Shown piece after piece: positions 10,835 through 20,192 of a DNA stretch of 64,000 nucleotides; position 1 is the first letter of the stretch; every line of letters starts with the position of its first letter. The stretch comes from Pythium myriotylum (Eukaryota > Oomycota > Peronosporomycetes > Pythiales > Pythiaceae), in contig JALJCQ010000015.1 of assembly GCA_023091665.1 (NCBI GenBank), positions 372,001-436,000 of the forward strand, in the 5' to 3' direction. A model generated the notes under the pieces. The model was not told the origin of the DNA. It saw only the letters and a program-made list of their open reading frames with translations, and made no database searches. The translations under genes and the position numbers were made by a program.

Positions 10835-10977
10835 GGCTGGCCCTGCGAATAGCCAGCCAACTGGGCTCTTTGCCAATCAAGAGCCCCCTTGCATTGCATG
10901 GACGCGCACCGATCGGTCTGGGTGCGCGCACAGTCCGAGCTCTAGGACTGTGCAACTGTCAGCGATCTGACTAGTTG
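10835..10977. other. Array of five consecutive stem-loops
   Basis: Five inverted repeats follow one another. GGCTGGC/GCCAGCC (10835-10841/10852-10858), GGGCTCTT/AAGAGCCC (10863-10870/10879-10886), CGCGCACC/GGTGCGCG (10903-10910/10921-10928) and GCACAGTCC/GGACTGTGC (10928-10936/10945-10953) are perfect. CAACTGTCAG/CTGACTAGTTG (10953-10962/10967-10977) has one bulged base. Loops are 4-10 nt. The array lies 30 bp after the pol stop, between the converging sense pol and antisense frame. It could end transcription on both strands, stabilise an mRNA 3' end or serve packaging. Structure is seen; function is not known. Confidence 0.7.
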
Positions 10978-11127
10978 TCAAAAGAGAGCCAGATTCATGT
11001 CAACAAAAAGAAGTCAAGGTGAACGTGTATTAACGAGGAATGAACAAGCCAGTGGAATGAACAAGCCAGTTAACCTGATATGCAGAACTACGAAGTGTGC
11101 TACGCGAAGACCATGGGAGCCCCGTGA
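10978..11127. other. Spacer between hairpin array and antisense ORF
   Basis: Short region inside the retrotransposon with no gene or further clear structure. It would hold the 3' untranslated end of the antisense gene, and in sense orientation part of the long 3' region of the genomic RNA. Confidence 0.5.
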
Positions 11128-13701
11128 TCAAATGTGAGATGCGCGGTTCCGCGACGGTCGGAACATGAAGTCGGGTCCAGGAGTGCCGGGTGTCGCTTGG
11201 TCCAACGGGAACGGGACGTAGCTTGGATCGTTCCACGGCGCCGGCAGCTCCCAGCATCGACCGCCGAGCCGGTCCATGATCTCGAGCTGACCTGGAAGGA
11301 GAGCTTCCACGAAGCGACCGGGCTGGCTCGCCCAGTAGCACCGGATCGGTTCTTCCTCGTCCAACCTGCGGAGTTGGTCAATCGCGGAGTTCCCCGGTCC
11401 GAACGGCTCCAGTGCCCACACGCAAGGCTTGGCGGGCTCGGTCCACAAGGCGGGCTCGCTCTGAAGGTATGCAGTGACGGTGTCGGCAGGAGCTTGCTGG
11501 CTGAGGGCTTGGGACTCGCGTCGGAGGACCCGCTTGAGCTCTTCCCGGTTCGCGTACAAGTCGACCCACGCCGGGTCGATGCGAGCAGACGGCTTCTTCG
11601 CTAGAAAGAGCCAGTGAGTCAGAAACCAGAGCGCCTGCCGGTTCTCGTACTGGAACTTCAACCGAGCGTCGAGATAACTGGCTTGCTCTTCAGAGTCTTC
11701 GGTCGGGTTGTGCAGGAAGTAGAACAAGACTCGCCGGAAGTACATGTCGTCCCACGGACGGGTAGCGAGAAGAGCGCGGACCTCCCGAAGACCCTCAGCG
11801 GTGCAATATTGGTCGAGTATCTGACTGCCCTTCAACTTGACCGGTTCGTAGTTCGGGAAGTACGGCGTCTGCCCGGGTATTCCCTGCGTGGGCTGCCCGG
11901 CGAACGTGGTCCGGTGTCTTTCAACGGGCCGATCATAGTGGAGAACCGAGCTAGTCGACCGGGTGGCGCTCAGCGGGAACGGGGGCGTTGCGAGCTCACG
12001 AAAAGAGCGCGAGGTCGCCTGATCCGGTGGGAACCGGATCGGCTCCTTGAACCACGAAGCCAACACCTTGTTCGGGAGACCTGTGTACGCGTCGACAGCG
12101 TCCGAAGCCGGCGTTGACCTGGTAGTGCTGGTCGCTGGCGCCGGTCTGCTGCTTGAAGTGCTCGTCCTCCCGGTAGTCGAGCCGGTCTGGGAGACCACAG
12201 CTGCACCGCTCGAATCGCCTTCATCTTCGTCAGAGATCGCTTGAGCCAGGAACTGAGTCAACTGCGCGTCGTACTTCGCGCTCAAGGCCATCTGCGCCGT
12301 CGCATCCTGTGACGCCTTCCGAGCCTTTCTGGAGCCGGTGCCTGCAAGTGACGCCTCCAACAACGCGTCCTCCAGCGACTCGTCCACCGACCGAGTTGAT
12401 CGCGCGCGAGCAGCCGGAAAACCATCGAAAGCGTCTGGTATCTGGTTCAATGCGAGCACTGGCGTGGACGGAGCCGAGGATGAAGCAGCGGCGACCATGA
12501 ACTGGGTCGGCTGGAGCGACCTCTGGTCGTTCAGTGCGCATGCCCTGACCAGTTCCCACCAGCGTCGGGGATCGCCGAGGGCCGCCGAGTTCGTCCAGCA
12601 AAACTCGTAGACGTGCTCGGCTTGGGCCCGCGTGAGACGGTTGTCCGGTACTTGAACTTGCTCGAGGGCGTCGACTCGCCTCTTCAACTCGGCTGCATGG
12701 CGCTCCAACTCTCTGTTTCGATCCTCGAGCTCCGCAACCCGGCTCCGTGCCCCCTTCAGCTCCTGTTCCTGGCTTGCAAATCGTTTTTGGGCATGTTGAA
12801 GCTCACTGTGGAGCTCGCCCACACGCACCGCCAAGCCCGTCTTGGTTGTCTCGAGGTTGATAGCGAAGCCCCTCAAGTCTTCAACCCGGTTCAGCAGCCG
12901 CTGACAATCGCGGCACCCGGATGACGGCCGGTTCTCGAGATGCCTCGCGCGTGCCTCCTGCGCTCGGAGCCTACCTTCGAGCATCATGATCGTGGTCGAC
13001 CGGGGGTCGTCCCTCGCTAGCGAGCTGGTCTCACGCACGCTTGCGATGTCGGCTAGCGTCGAAGCCACGTGTGACAGCCACGCGTTCGACCGCGCCGTGC
13101 ACACCACGCGCTCGAAGAGGCGCTCCTCACCGTACATCCCAGCGAGGTTCGCGTACAGCGCCGTCGCCTTCGTCACCACGTTCGCGATCCGCTCGGCGCT
13201 TGGGTGCTCAGGTGGCGGGCTCCGATCGTCGTGGCGAGAGAGCACGACGTTGTCGACGTCCTCCCCCTCTCGAAATAGTGAGCGCAGCACGTGGCCAACC
13301 GGAACCTCCCAGTTGTCACGATCGTCAAACGGGTGCGCCGAAGCCGGTAGCTGGATTGCCAGCAAGGCCTCGAGCCGGTCGAAGGACCCGGTCAAGTCGA
13401 CGTCGACTTGATCCGGTCGCCGCAACCTCTCAGCAACCTGCCGCAAGAGGATACGGCTGAACGAACGGACGCCCTCGACCTCAGGAAACGGATGCGCCTA
13501 CCCCGACTCATCGACTCGCAGCCGGCTCGCCGGCGACGTCCATGGCACGATCTCAGAGCCTGCGGAACCGGGATCAACACCTCCACGTCGGCCAAGTGTT
13601 CCGACGCAATACGTACCAGTCGTGTCCGCCATCTCCACCGCCTGCGCCGTACTCATGCCCGTTGCGGCAAGCGCGCTGTTGTGTGCTGCCCCCTCCGACA
13701 T
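11128..13701 (-). pseudogene. Large antisense coiled-coil ORF inside the retrotransposon
   Basis: The minus strand carries a frame of over 770 codons between integrase and 3' LTR. The codons before 13446 stay open to a TAG at 13498-13500, and beyond it the same frame continues upstream to an ATG at 13701-13699 (MSEGAAHNSAL), 42 bp from the 3' LTR. Translation would thus start near the LTR and run against pol. The middle (about 12680-12930) is a predicted coiled coil (ELHSELQHAQKRFASQEQEL, RVAELEDRNRELERHAAELK) preceded by a CRDCQRLL motif. The C-terminal third is Trp-rich and looks globular (ALWFLTHWLFLAKKP). I recognise no known domain. The size, non-repetitive composition and single interrupting stop suggest a gene that was recently intact. 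It may act in capsid, host or regulatory roles. Confidence 0.6.
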
Positions 13702-13742
13702 CAAGTATGGCGTCGGGGAACAACACAGGGGCGGTTTTGATA

Positions 13743-14921
13743 TAGCGGGACCGGTTCCCCGCGGACTTTCCCGGAATTCCCCGTCTCTGTGGGACCGGGA
13801 ACTGTCAAGAACCACTGTGGTTCTTTAGGATAGGTCTAAAATTGTGTACTACACACTAGCTGGGTATTTATACCCAGTTTCCGGTTGTGCCACACTAATA
13901 GTACCGGGAAACACGGTACCTGACTCTACTGGCGAATATTACCAGCCAGTTAGAGATTTCAGGGAAGTGTCTGGTATATTTCCGGTTCTAGCGGAAAATT
14001 ACCGTTAGTTTCGTGTGTGCCATTAGCCGTCCGTACTGGTCCGCGAACCCATTGGAATCTGATTCGCACCCGCCGGTACCTCCTCGATTCTGGTTTAGTA
14101 AACAGTTTCTCCCAGTTATAAGAGGGACGGGACAACCGGCCCACCCTCCGTAATAGACTTCCCCTTTTGCCTTGTCAGCTCCAAGTCTTCGGGCCTACAA
14201 CAGCAGTTGTATCGGCGGCCACCTCGACATCCCGGTTCTCTAAGGTACTGGCTGTGTGTTGGAGTGCTCTGGCGGTGTGTACTGCGTGTGCGTGCGTTGC
14301 CTTGTGAGTCGTGGAGCCGGTCAAGTGACTGGGTGAAGCGGTTTCCTGGTTCGATAACCTAAGGGAAGTGGCTCAGGCCACGGACTGAGGGTTTTTATAG
14401 TGTGGTGGCGAGCTGTATTAACTGGGAAACCCGGTAATACATTCTATTGTATCTGTCTTTCTTGCGTTTGCTCCGGTCTGGGACCGGTTGCTTGGACTGG
14501 TTGATCGCTCCGTGCCGTCACAGTCCCCCCTTTTCCCTTGCATTTCCGTAGTATCCGAAGGTTCTGGCAACCGGTTTGCCTACCAAATCAGACAGCATCG
14601 GGTAGCGGGTCATTTCCTCTATTACCCAGCTTCTGAAGAACCGTCAAAGGGTACACAACGTGAGGTGCTAGCCGGGTGAGCATTCTATCTCGCTTGCGCT
14701 AGTCATCTTTGGATATCTGCGTGGAGAAAGCTTTGCCCACCTTCTGCGATCGCTTTTTGCCTGCTATTGCAACCGGGTTGGTCTGTCGTGACTGAACCGG
14801 AATCGCAGCAGCAGCAGAGCGTGAGCAGCTAAGTTTGGCAAGTGTTTCCCGGCTCCTAGCGCTACCCCTTCGCTAGTTGGAGCCGGGTGGATTGTCAAAA
14901 ACGTATGACCGCTACATCACA
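13743..14921 (+). repeat. 3' long terminal repeat
   Basis: Second copy of the LTR with all the features of the first. The bases just before it (CAGGGGCGGTTTTGA, 13726-13740) are only weakly purine-rich, so the plus-strand primer site is not convincing. Read in reverse, this LTR lies just upstream of the antisense gene and is the obvious place for its promoter. Confidence 0.9.
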
Positions 14922-16337
14922 GTTCGACTTGTTCGAGATGGCGCAAGGAATGCAATGAGTGCAGCGCGTCAGTTCGGTGTTGAGAGTTTCTCTTGCATTG
15001 CCCATTGCATCCACTTGGTAGTCAGCAGTGCTTTGATCAAGTCGCGTGCATCTGACTTTGCATATGAAGACGAGGACACAACAACCACACAAAGCAGTTC
15101 TCCAGCAACCTCTAGTACCGCTGATCCTGATGATACCGACGATCTGCTTGTCTACCTTCAAGAACTTGCATGTCAGGAGGTTGCGCAGTACGTCCACCAG
15201 AATTTGACTGACCGCCAACTCAAGGAGTCGTTGACCTCAATGAGAGAGACAGTGCAAGTATTCCGTAGCCTGGCGGTCTACTTCAAGAATTCTGCTAAGG
15301 CAAAAAGTCGACTAGAAGTGATCCGTTCCAATGTCCAGAAGGAGACGAAAACAGCGATCGCTCTCGACTGCCCAACCCGGTGGAGCAGTACGTGGGAAAT
15401 GCTTGCCCACTTTGTTGACCTCCAGCTTACGGTGACCACGTTCTTTGCGTACTTGGGCACACACGAAGGGAAGCGTGAGTTCCCAAACCAGAGGCTGGTG
15501 GCCCCATCGACTCAGCAGTGGTTTTCTGCACGCTGTTTACTACGTCTACTCGAGCCATTTGGACTTGCCATTGAGCAACTAAGTGGTAGCAAGTATCCAA
15601 CAATAACGCTAACACTACCAGTACTCCGCTACATAAAGACTGAGCTCACGCAACCCACTATTTTCGACGAAGAAGTTGCACACGCGAACGACGCGAAGGT
15701 AACTGCTCCTGTAGTAGAACTGATGCGCAGCGTCCAGGCTGCGCTGCTCAAGCTGTTCCAAGATCGATTCAATGACGACGACCCACTGTTTCTGTGGGTG
15801 TCAATGCTCGACCCGCGACTCACTGACCTCGAGCACCTGAATGACACAGAAAAGCTATCAGCAAGGCGATTATTCGCTCGAGAACTCGTTTCGATGGTTG
15901 AGTCGAGTAACGAGTTTGCAGTTGGTGTGACCAACACAATGGCTCCTCGTGTAACCACTCCAGTTAAGGCAAAAGCAAAAGCGAAGATCAAGGCAGCCGT
16001 GTTTGGACCACGATCCAAGACGCGCCCAGCCCCGTTCCGAACGACACCTCCTCTCACAAATGAATTGCGTTGTCAGCAAGCCATTGCTGACTACACTCGA
16101 GCTGCTGCAACGGTCGATGCGGATGCAGATCCAATTGAATGGTGGCAAAAACATCGCCACGAGCACCCGCTAGTTGCCCAGCTTGCTCGAAAGTACCTTG
16201 CCTGCGTTGCCACGTCAGTCCCTTCGGAACGCGCCTTCTCGACTGGTGGAAACGTGGTCTCTATCAAGCGTTGCGCACTCTTACCCAGCATGATTCGGGA
16301 CATGGTCTTCATCGCACAGAACACGAAGCCTGAGTAG
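14922..16337 (+). pseudogene. hAT-family transposase, 3' part
   Basis: The frame interrupted at 1019 resumes here with VRDGARNAMSAARQFGVE and CIAHCIHLVVSS, the conserved segment that follows the first catalytic block in hAT enzymes. Then comes a long helical insertion domain (KTAIALDCPTRWSSTWEML includes the conserved RWSSTW). The C-terminal hAT dimerisation domain is clear: DPIEWWQKHRHEHPLVAQLA, then YLACVATSVPSERAFSTGG. The stop is at 16335-16337. Apart from the retrotransposon no break was noticed, so the transposase was probably intact when the element inserted. Confidence 0.85.
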
Positions 16338-16599
16338 TTGGCGTGACAGATTTCCTCTCAACACACTGAGATATACACCCCCAGGAGCAATGGCTAATTT
16401 TCATTTGTACACGTTAACTTCATGTCATCCAACAACTTCTCTTATTCCTCCAAGGAAGAACTCCACATCATTTTGTCGAGATCTCGTGCCATGTTTGATG
16501 ACTGACGTTAGCGTGGGCATGAGTACAGGGCCACCGGCCTCAAAACGATCCACCGGCGGCTTTATCAGCACAATCATCTAGCCCTGGCGCAAGCTCGAG
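16338..16599. other. Region after hAT with no gene
   Basis: No supported gene. The right end of the hAT element should lie here, but I could not identify its terminal inverted repeat or an 8-bp target duplication. Confidence 0.4.
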
Positions 16600-17300
16600 A
16601 CCGTCAGCAGGGTTATGATCCACGCCATACTGGGCACAACCCGCCCAGGCTCAATGACGCTCGTACCGGCAAACTCTGGCGCAGCTCGGCGACAAGCTCA
16701 AGACCCATGGGCCGCGGTCTCTCAAGGGGACAGTGGCTGCAAGTCGACGAGAACGACATCTCCAAGCTCTAGATCAGTCGGGCAAGCTCCTGCCGATGCT
16801 CACGGTTCGCGTCGACCATGATAGGACCGTCGAAGAACCAGCCCGAGAAGCTAAGTGAGGTCACACTTCCACACCAACTTGTGCCTCCACAATCTGGGCC
16901 TCACCAAGTGTGATGTCACCGTCGTGGGCAACATCACGTGTGGTGCGAGCCCGGTGAGCGTCAGCGCGTGAAACGGAGCAAGATGCTTGTGGGTGGCCAG
17001 AGAGTCTAGCGAAGTGAACACGGGACTCGATCCGAAGCGACCTTGGACACGATGAAGTCGCTGCGCGTGTAGGCTGGGCAGCTTCGAGGCTCAGCTATCG
17101 TGGCGCTGCTGCAGCTGCCACCGGTGGTTGTCGACCTCTCCAACGTCGTCCTGATCATCACCGAAGGACGGCTTGTGTACCGTGGACTCGCCGAAGAAAT
17201 GCTGCCGTACTTCCTCTCGATAGGGTTCGCTCGTCGCTGGCGGGCCTGCGCTACGCCGCGGCGCACACACCGCGATCAACATGCTCACGTACCAGCTGCT
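16600..17300 (+). pseudogene. Decayed ABC transporter, ABCG/PDR-like nucleotide-binding domain
   Basis: Pieces of a pleiotropic-drug-resistance type ABC ATPase appear in changing frames. RPGSMTLVPANSGA (about 16645) resembles the strand before a ruined Walker A. LHNLGLTKCDVTVVGN (about 16890-16935) matches the segment before the signature loop. VRARERQRVKRSKMLVGG (about 16948) is a decayed signature loop. NTGLDPK and DTMKSLR (about 17015-17055) follow the Walker B area. The best-preserved part is ALLQLPPVVVDLSNVVLIIT with EGRLVYRG and MLPYFLSIGF (17103-17225). Stops and frameshifts separate all of these, so it is a relic. No membrane domain was seen. Confidence 0.6.
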
Positions 17301-17535
17301 CGCGCCTTGGCATGTCCGTTCCGCCAACTCTCAACAAGGCGCTCGGCTGTGCCGTTCAAGAGAGAAGCTTTCATTGAGAGTCTTTGAGAGAATGAGGCTT
17401 TTCTAAAAAACCTCACGTTTTTGGCTGGACCATACTTTATTCAAGTCAAAAGTTAACCTGTCGCTGAGAGACATCAACGACAGCCCCTAACTTAACTGTA
17501 ACGTTTACAGTTGGGGCCTAACGTTGACAGGCCTA
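17301..17535. other. Spacer with no gene
   Basis: AT-richer non-coding stretch between the ABC transporter relic and the left end of the segmental duplication. Nothing else could be supported. Confidence 0.4.
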
Positions 17536-18925
17536 TTCCTGAGACCATCGGACGAGAAGACCGCCGTGCACGGTTTGTCTCTGTCTGCAGGCTCTCTGGC
17601 AGTTGACAGTGGACTGATGGATTGTCTGCCGAACTGGCGACCCTCGAACGAGTTTTCTTGCTTTCTTGGGTGTTGGGATGACTGATGCCTTGGCCAATCC
17701 GGTTATGGACTCACTGTCAAGTCGCACGCTCATGACCACGGCCCAGCCGTCTCATCAATCTCTTCTCTCTGCTCTGTGGTGGCCACAACCTCCGACTGCC
17801 ACGCTGGCACTCTCGCGGCTAGTATCCGCAATCTTCTGCTGCAAGAACTGACAACCCCAACAGCAGAAACAGACACAGAGACAGTTAGTTTGCAATCCCG
17901 GATTGCAAACACGCACTGACATCCGGGCGAGCTTCTGTGAGATCAGGCTCTTCATCGCTGGATATTCTATTGCCGTACACAATGTAGCCGCCGTTGGGGT
18001 TATCTGATATGGCCAGGGGGCGTACCAGGGGGCGTACCACGCACTCTACCGAGCGAAATGTTCTGCTGGTGCTCCTTCTACTAGAATCGACGATGCATCG
18101 CTCTTCGCTCCATGATGAAGAGTCTTGTCGCACGAAGTGCCGAGCCAAGATCCCCAGCTGTACGGTTCTTCTTCGCTGCGCTCCTTTGCCCACTGGAGCG
18201 AGCTTCGCTCCAACTTGTCAGTGGACTGCAAACGCAACTGCGGAGTGTGGATGCTGCCTCGGAGTGTGGATGCTGCCTCAGCGTTCTTTCCTCATGAGAC
18301 TCTCACTCGATTTCCCAGGCTGCGAAGAACCATTTGGCGAGGCTGTAGTGTGACGCGAGTCTCGTCGATGGCACAAGATCAAGCTGGTCCCCACAAGCTG
18401 TTCGAGGAATTTTCCAACCGAACCAACTGCAGGGCGAACCTTGCGTTTGGCGCGAATTGTCGATATCAGGACGTCGGTTTCAACGCCATGAGCTTGTGCT
18501 GACAGTTCTTGGACAGTTGAAGATTCAACATCGTGGCCGAGTTTTGAATTGTTGAGCTTCCCGTGATCTCCATCCACCACTCTGCACGACGTGATGAAAC
18601 AAAACGTGGTTCAATGGATAGTTCTGAATCATAGTCGACCATGATCGAGCGGCTCTAGTCGCCTTTTTGCGTTGTCATCCACGCTGAGAAAGCTCGGGGT
18701 GGGAAATGAAGGATTAGTTGAATTGGGTGTTGGCGCAAGGATTGTCATCGATCTCAGCAATCACGTGATCGGAACAACTCGAATGAAGGGTGATCACGAG
18801 TACAAAGAAATTCGATTTTCGATCCCACTAGCCTCAGCTTTGTCCATGTGTACAGGCATCGCTATTCTGCTGGTATACATGGGCGTCATTATCAAATGGC
18901 CGCGCGACGCTGTTACGCTGAGTGA

Positions 18926-19589
18926 TCAAACGAACCCTGCACAAAGTACGTCGACATCCTCACAGAAGAATATCCCGAGCGTGTGCACACAAGACAGCTT
19001 CGCTTCTTGGATGGGACAAAAGTCGCCATGGACGATTACGTGCCTCAGCGCATGATTTTGAGGAACGTCTACGACCTTAATCGGCCAATCGTAATGGAAT
19101 AGCACGCTGCTGTTTTACGGGAGGAGTTGTTACACAAACAAAATCCATAGTGGCCTACACAAGGACGACGACTCTGTGGCGGGCCCCTTTCCCGTCATGT
19201 AGGCGGCATGGCAATAATTAGCCCTGGAAACTGACTGTCGTGTTCATCCAAGCGTGGCGATCACGTCGATCACGCAGACGACAGCCGACTATGGCCTACC
19301 GCTCAAGCGTCAGTGCTTTGAAGCTGCGTGCTAGCGCGTACTCCAGGTTCTTCGGACTCGCCTTGCTGCAGATGCCTCTAGGCCCAAGCGCCTCCTCGCG
19401 CTTCTGGATGAAATTTGGCTTCGCATCAGGACTGAGATTCGAGTCCCGCCGATCCTGGCGGTGAACCTCCTCCCGACTGAGCTGGAGACACACATCCTCC
19501 TCTTTGACGGTGGTGTCTTGTTTTCGTCCGCGTCACACCAACGTCAGGAGGAAAGCGATCAGCCTCGACCCCACTTTGACGACGCCTAA
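18926..19589 (+). other. Unrecognised coding-like fragments in the duplication unit
   Basis: Two plus-strand stretches read like protein but are not recognised. The frame at 18926-19102 includes PERVHTRQLRFLDGTKVAMD and ends at a TAG. The frame at 19242-19589 (ADYGLPLKRQCFEAA, then a stop, then LALLDEIWLRIRTEIR and LLPTELETHILLFDGG) ends at 19587-19589. The same sequence recurs in copy B (about 28476-29139), stops included, so the breaks predate the duplication. They may be exons of a degraded gene or transposon. No function is proposed. Confidence 0.3.
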
Positions 19590-19688
19590 TCAAGCTGCCT
19601 ATCAGGGCCTCGTTGCAAGACTCCAGGTCGCCAGCTCCCTTCACCTCACCCAAGTTGAGGTAGGCGGCTCCAACGGCATCCCGGTTCG

Positions 19689-20186
19689 TCATCTTCGCTC
19701 GCGGCATCCCAACGACACAGCACTCGCTCGAGCTGACCAACTCGGCATCCTCCGCGGGGTACATCTGATCAGGGCAACAAACACGATGGCGGCCGCGCTG
19801 ACCAGCCACGCGACGACCTCGCGAACCAGCTCGCATGCCTTGCATCCGTAGAATCCAGCTGTTAGGTGGCTTGTTGATGCTACACCGTAAACGTGGCAGA
19901 ACATGAAAGCAGGGCTCCACAAAGAATTGTGATTGTCAGATGTCGATAAAGGCGAAGAACTTGGAGGTTGTGGAGTTCTTGAAGAAGGGCTAGGATCTCG
20001 TCTTCCAGCGGTTTTCGATGACATCACCCGGCCGACGACGAAGCCAACTGGGAAAGCGTTCCAGAATTGAGTCGCAAATCGGTCTGCTTGACTGAGAGCT
20101 TTTCTCCCGACACTACCGTTTAGACAGGCATTAGAGAGAAAATTAATTCTGGAAAACAGGATTGACCGGCGGACGAATTTCCCCAA
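19689..20186 (-). CDS. Hypothetical protein with one membrane segment, next to CRN
   Basis: This 165-codon frame lies just downstream of the CRN gene on the same strand. Its C-terminal third has a hydrophobic stretch (EVVAWLVSAAAIVFVALI) followed by a basic tail. The N-terminal half is low-complexity Ser/Pro. An identical frame with one Ser/Asn change lies at 29239-29736. Nothing resembles a known family, and the frame may be fortuitous. The membrane stretch is the only argument for it. Confidence 0.25.
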   Translation of the reverse strand: MGKFVRRSILFSRINFLSNACLNGSVGRKALSQADRFATQFWNAFPVGFVVGRVMSSKTAGRRDPSPSSRTPQPPSSSPLSTSDNHNSLWSPAFMFCHVYGVASTSHLTAGFYGCKACELVREVVAWLVSAAAIVFVALIRCTPRRMPSWSARASAVSLGCRERR

Positions 20187-20192
20187 CGGTTG

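Larger units (their letters stand above)
1020..14921 (+). mobile_element. Ty3/gypsy chromovirus-type LTR retrotransposon (13.9 kb)
   Basis: The element has two long direct repeats (1027-2205 and 13743-14921, constant offset 12716), then in order gag with two zinc knuckles, an aspartic protease, reverse transcriptase, RNase H, an integrase and a chromodomain. The order RT-RH-IN with a chromodomain identifies a Ty3/gypsy chromovirus. GTTC stands both before the 5' LTR (1016-1019) and after the 3' LTR (14922-14925). Taken as a 4-bp target duplication, it leaves the hAT gene in one frame across the empty site. The first few bases of the two LTRs differ (TTGGATG before the 5' copy, TTTGATA before the 3' copy), so the exact left border is uncertain by up to 7 bp. 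The 2.6 kb after pol, which carries an antisense frame, makes it larger than a typical element of this class. Several coding breaks make this copy non-autonomous. Confidence 0.92.

Noticed and set aside
18003..18040. CRISPR-like direct repeats (AGGGGGCGTACC twice)
   Set aside because: Only two adjacent copies without spacers, in a eukaryotic genome. It is a short tandem repeat.
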